From contig NZ_CP092713.1 in NCBI RefSeq assembly GCF_023983475.1, forward strand, positions 1,116,001 through 1,180,000: 64,000 bases of DNA, in the 5' to 3' direction. The notes below the pieces were generated by a model. That model was given only the letters and a program-made list of their open reading frames with translations, had not been told where the DNA came from and did not search any database. The translations under genes and the position numbers were made by a program. Source of the stretch: Aliivibrio fischeri ATCC 7744 = JCM 18803 = DSM 507 (GTDB taxonomy: Bacteria > Pseudomonadota > Gammaproteobacteria > Enterobacterales > Vibrionaceae). This document shows positions 43,282 through 52,600 of this stretch, piece by piece (the first letter of the stretch is position 1; the number at the start of each line of letters is the position of its first letter).

Positions 43282-44701
43282 AAGGTATCTCCAATATAAA
43301 TGTCGTCGGTGGCCCCTGAAGAGTCATGGTTCCGCCCATTCTTTTGATCATTGATTCTACAATGGTTAGACCAAGGCCTAATCCTGCTTTACTAACAAAA
43401 GGTGTTTTTAATTCTTTCCAATCACGCTTTGTTAATTGTCCGCCATCAATGACTTCAATTCTTAATTTTTTCTGTTCTACAGTAACGTTCAAAATAACGG
43501 GTGGTACACCATATTTATGAGCATTACTAACTAAATTATCTATGCAATTGCCCAACCAATATAAGTTAACTTTAATGGAGGCATCTTTATTTATTTTAAA
43601 TTCAACTGGTTGAGTATACTCCAAACAACGATAGCTGAGCCATTCTTCAACAGAAGGTATCCAATCTGTTGAGAACCCTTTATCATCCGATTGTAAATAA
43701 TCTTTACTTGCTTCAGCTAATTGGCGTAAACGCCTTGAGTCTTCACATAGACGCCTAAATTCATCGTACAAGGATTCCGGCAATGCTTCAAACTGTCGTC
43801 GAAATCCTTCAACGGTTAATCCCAAACTTGCGATTGGCGTTCTCAATTCGTGCGTTAGAATTTGCAAGACTAACATTCGACTTTTCATCTCTCTACGTTT
43901 ACCGTTCCACTGAGAGATACCCCAACCAATCGCTAAGCAAACATTAATGAACACCAAAAACAATACAATATAAGATAATGTTTTGGAGTCTGTTTGATCT
44001 TGCCAACACACATTACCATTTCTTACATAGCAATTAGCCCCTTGTTTAAATAAGGTCGCTTCAAGTTGGTAATTTTCTAAATACTTATTTTTTAACTCTG
44101 TCGGGTATAAATAATAACGGCTGCCTTTACGTAGCCACAATAAATCATCTGCAATAATGGTATCTGAACCACTAATGATGGCTCTAATTGCTGTATCATC
44201 CATCATTTGCAAATGGTGCAATAATGTCCCTTCTCCTGCAATGGCTCTTTCTTTTATATGCATATAGGGTGACAAATGTTCTTTTTCATCTGGGTGCAAT
44301 TGAACATATCGATATGCATAAGAGCCACCACCAGGGTGGATCATTCCTGATCGCGCAAACCATCTTGTTGGCAATGTTATACCTCGACACATTGCACGGA
44401 TCAAAACCAGAGGCTCACCCACTAATGGACTTACAGGCCAAGGACCAGTACATGTTTGCGCACTACGATACAGCCTTTGTAATTGCTTAAATGGGTAAGA
44501 TGCTGTTTGCGGCAACAATGTATCAGGAGACAATAATACGGTAGGATATTCTTTTTGTATTAAGCGAATGTCATAAATTTCGACGGCTTGTTGTTTTTTA
44601 AACGCTTTTTTAAAGTTATCGATCTTCGTTGCTAGGCTATCTGCATATGATGAGAAGCTTAATAACAATAAAGTCGTAAGTAGAAAGCGCTTATTGAGCA
44701 A
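43256..44701 (-). CDS. vxrA: Sensor histidine kinase VxrA (DUF3404 sensor)
   Basis: A 481-residue kinase with a signal peptide, a periplasmic DUF3404 sensor with paired Cys (AQTCTG, RAMCRG; CYVRNGNVC), one membrane helix (YIVLFLVFINVCLAIGWGI, about 240), the HisKA box ILTHELRTPIASL (phosphorylated His), and an HATPase domain (NLVSNAHKYG, GLGLTIVESM). It lies upstream of and overlaps vxrB. The sensor part identifies VxrA specifically among histidine kinases. Confidence 0.9.
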   Translation of the reverse strand: MLNKRFLLTTLLLLSFSSYADSLATKIDNFKKAFKKQQAVEIYDIRLIQKEYPTVLLSPDTLLPQTASYPFKQLQRLYRSAQTCTGPWPVSPLVGEPLVLIRAMCRGITLPTRWFARSGMIHPGGGSYAYRYVQLHPDEKEHLSPYMHIKERAIAGEGTLLHHLQMMDDTAIRAIISGSDTIIADDLLWLRKGSRYYLYPTELKNKYLENYQLEATLFKQGANCYVRNGNVCWQDQTDSKTLSYIVLFLVFINVCLAIGWGISQWNGKRREMKSRMLVLQILTHELRTPIASLGLTVEGFRRQFEALPESLYDEFRRLCEDSRRLRQLAEASKDYLQSDDKGFSTDWIPSVEEWLSYRCLEYTQPVEFKINKDASIKVNLYWLGNCIDNLVSNAHKYGVPPVILNVTVEQKKLRIEVIDGGQLTKRDWKELKTPFVSKAGLGLGLTIVESMIKRMGGTMTLQGPPTTFILEIPCETDNPTC

Positions 44702-44829
44702 CGTAAACCCCTAAGAAAAAATATAATAAAGCATAATTTATCAGTATATTATAGTTCCAAATGAATACGAATACTTTATTTTTACAACTGTTCATCTTTT
44801 CCTCAAAGTGGGCTCAAATTGACAAAGTA

Positions 44830-45081
44830 TTACTTTGCCATGACTTTACCACCTATCATTTTATATGCGGGTGTCCCTCGAATAAGCGTTTCTCTTGCAA
44901 AGATTGACTGGCATTGCGGACATTCACATTTCGTTGTAGTGTGATCTTCGACTATTCTTTCCACAAAACATTTTACTAAAGCGCCTTTCCCACCTTTTCT
45001 ATATTTGTATAAAGGAGCTTTGCATTTTGAACAAAAGATCATGATGGTCTTTGTTGGACCTTTCTTATTTGGTTTAGCCAT
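44830..45081 (-). CDS. Zinc-ribbon protein of unknown function
   Basis: An 83-residue basic protein with CSKC and CPQC pairs forming a zinc ribbon (about residues 17-20 and 54-57, plus CE-C). Lys-rich ends suggest nucleic acid contact. GGAAAGAG precedes the ATG. It is divergent from hemF. No family named. Confidence 0.7.
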   Translation of the reverse strand: MAKPNKKGPTKTIMIFCSKCKAPLYKYRKGGKGALVKCFVERIVEDHTTTKCECPQCQSIFARETLIRGTPAYKMIGGKVMAK

Positions 45082-45183
45082 CTCTTTCCATAACTTGTGG
45101 TTGCCAGATACAAAGGCTTTATTTTACACTCAATTAATAAATGCTTAACCCTTTCTCTATCATTTGTCTATAAAGGCCTTTTT

Positions 45184-46149
45184 ATGCGAATTAATGCTAA
45201 AAACCCCGACGCTAAAAGTGCATTACAATTACTTATCGATATTCAATCTTATTTTAAATCTGAGCTTTTAAAAACAAGCAGTCTAACATCACAATCAACT
45301 GAATTTAAAGCCATAGAATGGCTAAGGGATAATGGAAGTCATGGTGGTGGTGAGCGCTTTGAAGCCATTGATGGTGGAATATTTAATCGAGCATCCATCA
45401 ATGTTTCACAAATTCAATACGAAGACGACGCCAGCAAACATTACAATAGCGCGACAGCCCTCTCTACCATTATCCACCCTAATAACCCCCTCGCACCATC
45501 GATTCATATGCATTTTAGTTTAACGGAATTAAAAGATGGCACTAGTTATTGGCGAATCATGGCTGATTTAAACCCTTCTCACTTTGATAAAGAAGACAAA
45601 GAATACTTCGATCAAACATTAAAAGTAGCCGCCAAATCTCATTACTTAGAGGGAACTAGGGCTGGTAATCAATATTTTGATATCCCTGCATTAAAAAAAC
45701 GCAGAGGCGTGAGTCATTTTTATTTAGAAGGGTTTAATCCAGAAGGAGAAAATGGTGAGTTATTTACAAAACAATTTGCAACAAAAGTGATTGATACTTA
45801 TGTGCATATTCTTAGCTCACACTTACTACAAAAAAGTGAAATAACGAAAGAGCTAAAACAGGCTCAATTAAATTACCACACACTTTACTTCTATCAAGTA
45901 TTAACCTTAGACAAAGGAACCACGGCGGGTTTATTGGTTCACGATCAAAATGATGTAGGCACTTTGGGCTCTTTGCCATCACACATTAACCGTTCTCTTC
46001 TGGAAGAGTGGCAAGCTTTAACACCTCAACCAACAGACCGATTAGTTTCAGACTTATTAGCAGCGCTTCCTTGTGAAAATACGTGTTCAATAACAAAGGA
46101 AGTTAAGGCTAACCTAGCTCAAGCCATTCGCGCATTTTACAAAAAATAA
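45184..46149 (+). CDS. hemF: Oxygen-dependent coproporphyrinogen III oxidase
   Basis: A 321-residue protein of the HemF family, converting coproporphyrinogen III to protoporphyrinogen IX in haem synthesis with O2. Seen: GSHGGGERFEAIDGGIFNRASINVS, HPNNPLAPSIHMHFS (the conserved His-rich strand), YFDIPALKKRRGVSHFYLEGF. It is somewhat more divergent than typical HemF, so it may be a paralogue. ATG 45184 is chosen; AAAGG lies 8 nt before it, and upstream residues look non-native. Confidence 0.8.
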   Translation: MRINAKNPDAKSALQLLIDIQSYFKSELLKTSSLTSQSTEFKAIEWLRDNGSHGGGERFEAIDGGIFNRASINVSQIQYEDDASKHYNSATALSTIIHPNNPLAPSIHMHFSLTELKDGTSYWRIMADLNPSHFDKEDKEYFDQTLKVAAKSHYLEGTRAGNQYFDIPALKKRRGVSHFYLEGFNPEGENGELFTKQFATKVIDTYVHILSSHLLQKSEITKELKQAQLNYHTLYFYQVLTLDKGTTAGLLVHDQNDVGTLGSLPSHINRSLLEEWQALTPQPTDRLVSDLLAALPCENTCSITKEVKANLAQAIRAFYKK

Positions 46150-46196
46150 CATGCATAATGCCACCACGCGTCATATCGTGGTGGTAACCATTCTTA

Positions 46197-47909
46197 TTAT
46201 AAGGTTGGTTTAATCCAAACCTTCTCAAAATCAAACCAACCTAATCCATTGCATGAAGCATTTTGAATACTGTTGTTTGTATCTTCACTAATTCCCATCC
46301 AACCATGAAATAATGGATTGATTTGGCCGCAATCAATTAAAAATCGACAAATATCATTCACTGGAAAGTGACACTGTGACGTTGACTGCCATTTTTCAAT
46401 CATGTTCGATATGGTTTGGAAATCATCCTCAGGCATCACACGTTCAATTTCATCAAAGGCAAATAACCAAGATAATAACGCTTCTGGACATTGAGTCCCC
46501 AAACTCATACCTCGTAGCCAAATATCAATGGTGGCAGCCTTATCTAAATCAAGTAAATCTAAGGTATCAAATTGATGTATCTTTAAAATGATCCCATCTT
46601 TATCTAATCGTTGCTTTATGATTTTCCCAAGTAATGGATACAACGGATGCTCATTCTCAAATCCTAAATGAACAACACTCCCTCTTTCTGGTAACTCGTA
46701 AGGTGGAATCGTACGATTTAAGCAATGTTGAAAACCCGGTAATAGTCCATATGCGTTAAAAAGGCCGATACCATTCATGGTTGAATTTTGAAGCTCATTC
46801 AATAGGAGTAATGGAGTGATCGTATTTAATAAATAACTTAACCAATTTTGATCTTTTGCAATGCCAGTTTTACGGTTAAATAATAAGTAACTACAACCAC
46901 GATCGACATCAACAGTTTCACCATATGAATCAAGTGATTGATCATTTCCCTCGTACACTTCCAAACCCAATTTCAGTTGAATTGGCGCGATCTCTGGTAG
47001 TGTCCACACTTCAACGGAATCAATAAGAGGCCGATAACCAAAATACTGCTCATTGGCCACTAAGATTAATTTTTTATCTGTATTTTCAGCGACTTTATAT
47101 GGCCCACTTCCAATAGGTAAATGTTGTTGCTCATCACTATTATGACTGGTTGCTGGAACCAATTTCGCATTAAACTGAGCTAATTTTGAATCAAAATAGT
47201 GATCATCTTTATTTAAGATAAAATCAATGACATTGAGATTTGGACTTAAAACATCCTCAATATGACTAAAAACATAGTTTGTCTTTAAATGAGTAAATGT
47301 CTCTTTAATGTCATCAAATGTCAGTAATTTTCCATCATGGAAATAGATGCTTGGCCTTAAGTAAAAGCGCCAATGTGTAGGTGAAAGCATTTCCCAATGG
47401 TGGGCAATATCACCTTCCACTTCTCCTTGCTTATTCCATTGAGTTAAGCCGTTGAAAATTTGCTGCATTAAATGCTGCTCTGAACGACGAATTGCTAACG
47501 ATGGCTTTAATAGGTTCAGTTGGCGATAATAAGGCAACTTAACCACTTGTTTGCCCTTTTCGTGTGAAACCCCTAATACTTTATGGATCAAATCCAGTAA
47601 TGCGTCTTGATTACCATCCAAAATATCAAGGGCAACGTCAAGTTTTCCATCTTCAATATTACGTCGAGCAAGGGACAGATAGACCGTATCAGGCGTAGAT
47701 AAAAACTCAAGGACTGAACTCTTACCTCGGCCAACCGCAGGGATCCAATCAATCCATTTTTCTTCGGACATTTTTTTAAGAACCATACGGGTATTACGAC
47801 GAGTACAGCACAATAGATCGGCAATATCATCAATCTGTACGCCGTCAGACGATAAGTGATAATGACCGTATAATTTTTCGAATTGCTTTCGTAATCGTGG
47901 GCTGCCCAT
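46197..47909 (-). CDS. SgrR family transcriptional regulator
   Basis: A 570-residue regulator. N-terminal winged helix (about 1-100: VQIDDIADLLCCTRRNTRMVLKKMSEEKWIDW), then a solute-binding domain of the peptide-binding type (about 120-550: WRFYLRPSIYFHDGKLLTFDDIKETF). This is the layout of SgrR. E. coli SgrR activates sgrS under sugar-phosphate stress; no sgrS or sugar transporter is next to it here, so the target is unknown. It is divergent from an AraC regulator. Confidence 0.88.
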   Translation of the reverse strand: MGSPRLRKQFEKLYGHYHLSSDGVQIDDIADLLCCTRRNTRMVLKKMSEEKWIDWIPAVGRGKSSVLEFLSTPDTVYLSLARRNIEDGKLDVALDILDGNQDALLDLIHKVLGVSHEKGKQVVKLPYYRQLNLLKPSLAIRRSEQHLMQQIFNGLTQWNKQGEVEGDIAHHWEMLSPTHWRFYLRPSIYFHDGKLLTFDDIKETFTHLKTNYVFSHIEDVLSPNLNVIDFILNKDDHYFDSKLAQFNAKLVPATSHNSDEQQHLPIGSGPYKVAENTDKKLILVANEQYFGYRPLIDSVEVWTLPEIAPIQLKLGLEVYEGNDQSLDSYGETVDVDRGCSYLLFNRKTGIAKDQNWLSYLLNTITPLLLLNELQNSTMNGIGLFNAYGLLPGFQHCLNRTIPPYELPERGSVVHLGFENEHPLYPLLGKIIKQRLDKDGIILKIHQFDTLDLLDLDKAATIDIWLRGMSLGTQCPEALLSWLFAFDEIERVMPEDDFQTISNMIEKWQSTSQCHFPVNDICRFLIDCGQINPLFHGWMGISEDTNNSIQNASCNGLGWFDFEKVWIKPTL

Positions 47910-48035
47910 AAAATTCCGTTCTGTAGGTTGAAGTAAGTCTTAATTTTCTACTCATTTTTTAAGACTTCAAACTAATACTCTTGATTTTTCAATAAGTAAG
48001 TTTACACTAATTTTCAATGATAATAGAGGGAAATC

Positions 48036-48836
48036 ATGATGTCTCCAGTCCAGTTACACGAGTTTAATACTCATACCAGAAGAAAATCAGATCGCTACCC
48101 TGTAGAGCGTAATGGTATTTTCATTGTAACTTCTGGTCAATTTCATTATCGCGATAGAAGCGGTGATGATATTACGCTTAATGCTGGTGATTTTTTGTTA
48201 TACAGCTCAGGTGATATTTCAAAAATAAAAATGACAAACGATAATAACAATTTTAAAGCTCAATCTGTTGTTATCGATGTTGCTCTATTTCAGAAATTTT
48301 TGTCATACAGCAATGCACCAGCTCACTCACCTTGCAATTCTGATACTTTCATTTTTACTGCTCAAGATACATCTGTAGTCAAACTGCTTGAACTGTTAAA
48401 AGAACAATTAACAAATAATGATAACAACGACACTCTTGAGTTTTTAACCTTAGCTTTGTTGAGTGAAATGGTAAATAAACAGCCGTGTCTTATTCCATTT
48501 ATCCAAAAAATATCGGTATTAACGACCTCTCAGCAACTTATAAGATACGTTGAAGAGCATATATCAGCAGATTTAACCATTGATATGGTTGCTCCAAAAC
48601 TAGGTATGTCTGCATCAACATTAAAACGCAAACTTCAATCAGATAAACTCTCTTTTGCTCATCTAGTTAAAGTAAAACGCATTAATTATGCGGCAACACA
48701 ACTAAGACTGACTCGAAAAACCATCACTGAAATCGCCTATGACACAGGTTTTAAAACAGCGGCGCACTTTAGTACGAGTTTTAAGTCCGTAAAAGGGATC
48801 ACCCCCAAAGAATTTCGTGATTCACTTCAAGGATAA
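48036..48836 (+). CDS. AraC family transcriptional regulator
   Basis: A 266-residue regulator. N-terminal cupin (GQFHYRDRSGDDITLNAGDFLLYSSG) and C-terminal double helix-turn-helix: LTIDMVAPKLGMSASTLKRKLQ and ITEIAYDTGFKTAAHFSTSFKSVKGITPKEFR. GAGGGAAATC precedes the first of two ATG codons. It is followed by a phosphate-binding-type protein. Confidence 0.93.
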   Translation: MMSPVQLHEFNTHTRRKSDRYPVERNGIFIVTSGQFHYRDRSGDDITLNAGDFLLYSSGDISKIKMTNDNNNFKAQSVVIDVALFQKFLSYSNAPAHSPCNSDTFIFTAQDTSVVKLLELLKEQLTNNDNNDTLEFLTLALLSEMVNKQPCLIPFIQKISVLTTSQQLIRYVEEHISADLTIDMVAPKLGMSASTLKRKLQSDKLSFAHLVKVKRINYAATQLRLTRKTITEIAYDTGFKTAAHFSTSFKSVKGITPKEFRDSLQG

Positions 48837-48898
48837 CTTGTCACAAAGGTGTAACACTTCCAGATTATGATGCTTTTTTTTCACAATGGATTTAGCTC

Positions 48899-49711
48899 AT
48901 GTTCAAAGCGTTTAGTTACACCTCTTTATTTACAGCGTTACTTTTTAGCTCCTCAACTTTTGCTGCAAATACAGTAATTGCTGGTTCTACATCTGTTTCT
49001 ACACTATTAGAGCCCTTTATTGATGAATACAATAAAGACAATAAACCACTTGTTGATTTACAAAGTATTGGTTCAAGTGCAGGCATTAAACTACTGGTTG
49101 ATGACACAGTAAATCTTGCAATCAGCTCTCGTGAGTTAACAGATAAAGAAAAAGAATCATTAAGTTCAACTCTTATCGCTTATGATGCCATCGCAATTGT
49201 TGTCCACCCTGACAACCCAATTACTGAGTTATCTACAGAGAACATTTGGAAAATCTATCACGGTGATATTAAAAACTGGAAAGAATTGGGTGGCACTGAT
49301 CGTAAGATCTCTGTAATTTCACGTGAAATTGCTTCTGGCTCTCGTTTCTCGTTTGAAAAACACTTCGGTTTAACACAAGAAATCAATTCATTTACCGTGT
49401 CAGATATTAGCGATAATGCTCTTGTTGTTAATGGGACGGGCATGGTGAAAAGTATTGTTTCACGTAATCCTTATGCTATTGGTTATGTTTCAGCAGGAAC
49501 ACTCGGTGATATAGCTCAATTACGAGTTTTAAAGGTAGATAATGTTTTACCAAGTCAAGAAGCAATAATGGAAAACAAGTATTCTCTTTCTCACCCTTTC
49601 TTATTTGTATACAAGAACCAAACAGTATCTAAAGAATCGACAGAGTTTATGAATTACATTGCTTCACCAGAAGCGACTAAGACTATTCAATCACTTGGTT
49701 ATATAAAGTAA
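48899..49711 (+). CDS. PstS-like periplasmic substrate-binding protein
   Basis: A 270-residue binding protein with a signal peptide (SLFTALLFSSSTFAA). TVIAGSTSVSTLLEPF and SIGSSAGIKLLVDDTVNLAISSREL are the phosphate-binding-protein pattern with the SSAG loop; ISREIASGSRFSFEKHFG is the second half. No permease or ATPase follows, so it is an orphan binding protein, or serves a remote phosphate transporter. The upstream AraC gene may regulate it. Confidence 0.88.
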   Translation: MFKAFSYTSLFTALLFSSSTFAANTVIAGSTSVSTLLEPFIDEYNKDNKPLVDLQSIGSSAGIKLLVDDTVNLAISSRELTDKEKESLSSTLIAYDAIAIVVHPDNPITELSTENIWKIYHGDIKNWKELGGTDRKISVISREIASGSRFSFEKHFGLTQEINSFTVSDISDNALVVNGTGMVKSIVSRNPYAIGYVSAGTLGDIAQLRVLKVDNVLPSQEAIMENKYSLSHPFLFVYKNQTVSKESTEFMNYIASPEATKTIQSLGYIK

Positions 49712-49772
49712 CTATTGAAAATAATGGTCGAATAACATATTGTTTACTCGATTTTAATTTCAAGGATGTCAC

Positions 49773-50054
49773 ATGTTAACCGTAAATAGCTATTTTGAAG
49801 ATAAAGTAAAATCTATTGGATTTGAACAAAACAGTAACGCAATTTCTGTAGGTGTAATGTTACCGGGTAACTACACTTTTGGCACAGCTGCTGCTGAGAA
49901 AATGAGTGTTATCACTGGTGCTCTTACCATTAAACGCTCAACAGATGCTGACTGGGTAACTTTCTCTTCTGGTGAAGATTTCTCAGTTGAAGGTAACTCT
50001 TCATTTGAAGTAAAAGTAGAAATCGAAACTGCGTATTTATGTGAGTATTTGTAA
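49773..50054 (+). CDS. ppnP: Pyrimidine/purine nucleoside phosphorylase
   Basis: A 93-residue cupin-fold protein (family formerly DUF1255/YaiE). LTVNSYFEDKVKSIGFEQ, SVGVMLPGNYTFGTAAAEKMSVITGAL and FEVKVEIETAYLCEYL cover the full family length. PpnP cleaves several nucleosides with phosphate. AAGGATGTCAC is the ribosome site; terminator at 50126-50167. Confidence 0.93.
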   Translation: MLTVNSYFEDKVKSIGFEQNSNAISVGVMLPGNYTFGTAAAEKMSVITGALTIKRSTDADWVTFSSGEDFSVEGNSSFEVKVEIETAYLCEYL

Positions 50055-50125
50055 TACGAGTATTTATCTAAATTAGTATTAAATCACAATACTGGTTTCA
50101 CACTATTACTCGTTTTTAGTTTAAA

Positions 50126-50167
50126 AAAAATGACAAGGAAGTTCGTTCGCTCCCTTGTCATTTTTTA
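50126..50167. terminator. Bidirectional terminator between ppnP and the helicase
   Basis: AAAAATGACAAGG / CCTTGTCATTTTT stem with an inner GTTCGTTCGC loop region; A and T runs on either side. Confidence 0.88.
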
Positions 50168-50202
50168 TTTCTGATTTACTCTATAAAACTAAACTAGTTA
50201 GC

Positions 50203-51540
50203 TTACTCGTCATCAACCACAATTTGTTTTGGCTTTTTCTTTGGCATAAATACCTGATCGCCAACCGCCACATTTGTATGGAACGAGTTATCACGTTTCT
50301 TAGGCGCTTTAGGTTTGTTTTGATTACCCTTCGCTTTAAATTTCTTAGGATCGCCTTTTTTCACAAACGTACGTTTATGTTTTGGTTTCAATCCTTTAAA
50401 TTTACCTTTTAATTCTTCAAATACAGAGAAAGACAAATCTTGTTGTAAGAAGGTTTCTACGCGTTTAAAGCTTTCCCAGTCTTTTGGACCAACAAGAGAA
50501 ATCGCTGTACCTTTCTTACCCGCACGGCCTGTACGACCAACACGGTGAACATACTCTTCCATATGCTTTGGCATATCAAAGTTAATTACGTGCGTTACGC
50601 TTGTTAAGTCTAAACCACGAGAAGCAACATCAGTTGTTACTAAGATCTTGTGAACACGACGCTCAAACTGACTCATAATGTTATTACGAGCGGTTTGGTT
50701 CATATCACCACTTAGCGCTACTGCTTTTAAATTCTCTTCGTTTAATAACTTAGTTAAACGATCAGTATCAGAGCGTGTTGCTGTGAAAATCATGATTTGG
50801 AAGTAATCTTCAGTCTCAATGATTTTGTTTAAGATCGCTTGTTTGTGATCTAAATGGTCACATAGATAGAAGCGTTGTGTAATGTCTTTGTGCTCATCAT
50901 TCGATAAACCTACAGAGATACGCTTTGGATTATCCAGCATGTTACCTGCGAACTTATTCACTGCATCGTGATCAAGCGTTGCTGAGAACATTAGCGTTTG
51001 ACGACGACGGTGACTTGCCGCCTTATGAATCTTTTGTAAATGTTCAGCAAAACCAAGATCTAGCATACGGTCAGCTTCGTCAAGGATCAGCGTTTCTAAA
51101 CCATCAAGGTACAGAGATTGATGCTCAAGGTGGTCAGCTAAACGTCCTGGAGTGGCAACTATGAACTTAGGGTGCTTGCGCAATGCATTCACTTGGTCAT
51201 TAAAGTTCTCACCGCCAGTAATCAATGTCGCATCATAAGTTAAGCCACCTAACATTGCGCGTAAATGGCTATATACTTGCTTAGCTAATTCACGAGTTGG
51301 CGCAAGAATCACTGCTCGAGGATCATTCTTTGAGAAAGATTTCGTTTTTAGTGATTTATGAAGCATTGGTAAAACGAATGCTAATGTTTTACCTGAACCT
51401 GTTTTTGACGACGCAAGAACATCTTTACCTGCAATAGCAACAGGAACAGCCTTACGTTGAATTTCAGTTGGTTTTTTAATGTTCTGGTGAGCGAGATTTT
51501 TTAATAGGCGATTATCTAAACCTAAATCTTTAAATTGCAA
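50203..51540 (-). CDS. DEAD-box RNA helicase
   Basis: A helicase of about 445 residues: Q motif KKPTEIQRKAVP, motif I SSKTGSGKT, Ia PTRELA, Ib TPGR, II DEAD, III SAT, and the second RecA domain with VASRGLD and HRVGRTGR. The C-terminus is Lys-rich (unstructured RNA-binding tail). The N-terminus QFKDLGLDNRLLKNL suggests a TTG start at 51540 behind TGGAG; an ATG at 51585 would add 15 residues. RhlE/SrmB-like; the exact group is unclear. Confidence 0.9.
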   Translation of the reverse strand: MQFKDLGLDNRLLKNLAHQNIKKPTEIQRKAVPVAIAGKDVLASSKTGSGKTLAFVLPMLHKSLKTKSFSKNDPRAVILAPTRELAKQVYSHLRAMLGGLTYDATLITGGENFNDQVNALRKHPKFIVATPGRLADHLEHQSLYLDGLETLILDEADRMLDLGFAEHLQKIHKAASHRRRQTLMFSATLDHDAVNKFAGNMLDNPKRISVGLSNDEHKDITQRFYLCDHLDHKQAILNKIIETEDYFQIMIFTATRSDTDRLTKLLNEENLKAVALSGDMNQTARNNIMSQFERRVHKILVTTDVASRGLDLTSVTHVINFDMPKHMEEYVHRVGRTGRAGKKGTAISLVGPKDWESFKRVETFLQQDLSFSVFEELKGKFKGLKPKHKRTFVKKGDPKKFKAKGNQNKPKAPKKRDNSFHTNVAVGDQVFMPKKKPKQIVVDDE

Positions 51541-51730
51541 AAGCTGCACTCCAATTTCGAGTATTATTGATAAATAACCAGTCATTCTGGTCTAATGTGA
51601 CGAGTATATCATAACTGTCGTTTATCCTTGCATATAAATATTCACTTGAGCTCTTACACTCTCTCATGACTTTGTTACAATGGTTTTATTCTAATAAACA
51701 TTCATTTATAAAAATAAAAGTAGAAAGTTC

Positions 51731-52558
51731 ATGAGCATTCAAATTACTGGAACATTAGCAAAAATGCGTTCTTCTTTATCTGAAGGAACCGTTCAATATC
51801 GTCTACCTGTCGGAGATGAAGAAATCAGTTTAAATCCTTTAATTGGTAAAACCCTAACCCTTACTCATACAGGTAATATCTTTTGCTGCTCATGTGGCAA
51901 GAAAACCAAAAAAAGCTACTCCCAAGGTCACTGCTTTGTGTGTATGAAAAAGCTAGCAAGTTGCGATATGTGCATAATGAAACCTGAAACATGTCATTTC
52001 GCTGAAGGAACGTGTCGTGAACCTCAATGGGGTGAAGAGAATTGCTTTGTTGATCACTATGTTTATCTTTCAAATACATCGAGTATGAAAGTCGGCATTA
52101 CTCGTCATACTCAGATTCCTACACGCTGGATTGATCAAGGTGCGACTCAAGGTTTGCCTATCGCTAAAGTGAAAAACCGCTTAATTTCAGGCCTAGTTGA
52201 AATTGAATTAGCAAAACTCATTGCAGATAAAACCAATTGGCGCACGCTATTAAAAGGTAACGGTGATCCCCTACCTTTAAAAGAAGCGGCTTTAGAGCTA
52301 TTGCCTCAAGTTGAAACGGCAATTGCAAAGATTCAAGCTGAGTATGGTGACGACTCTGTTGAATTATTAGACGAGCACATTCTTGATATCGGGTTTCCTG
52401 TTAATGAGTTCCCGACAAAAATCGTAAGCCATAACTTTGATAAAAACCCTGAAGTCACAGGCGTTCTTAATGGTATTAAAGGGCAATACCTACTGTTTGA
52501 TACTGGTGTTATCAACATCCGTAAATTTGGTTCTTATGAAGTCACTGTGACAGCGTAA
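51731..52558 (+). CDS. DUF2797 domain protein with zinc-ribbon
   Basis: A 275-residue protein of the DUF2797 family. Several Cys pairs occur at residues about 55-100 (FCCSCGKK, HCFVCMKK, SCDMCIM, CHFAEGTC), forming two zinc-binding units, followed by VYLSNTSSMKVGITRHTQIPTRWIDQGA, which resembles a GIY-YIG-like fold with KVGIT. Function unknown; nucleic acid binding is plausible. Confidence 0.85.
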   Translation: MSIQITGTLAKMRSSLSEGTVQYRLPVGDEEISLNPLIGKTLTLTHTGNIFCCSCGKKTKKSYSQGHCFVCMKKLASCDMCIMKPETCHFAEGTCREPQWGEENCFVDHYVYLSNTSSMKVGITRHTQIPTRWIDQGATQGLPIAKVKNRLISGLVEIELAKLIADKTNWRTLLKGNGDPLPLKEAALELLPQVETAIAKIQAEYGDDSVELLDEHILDIGFPVNEFPTKIVSHNFDKNPEVTGVLNGIKGQYLLFDTGVINIRKFGSYEVTVTA

Positions 52559-52563
52559 CAGAA

Positions 52564-52600
52564 AGGCGTTCATTTACCTCTAAATGAACGCCCTATTTTT
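52564..52600. terminator. Terminator between DUF2797 gene and OmpA lipoprotein
   Basis: GGCGTTCATTTA / TAAATGAACGCC, 4-nt loop, T run on the plus side. Confidence 0.9.
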
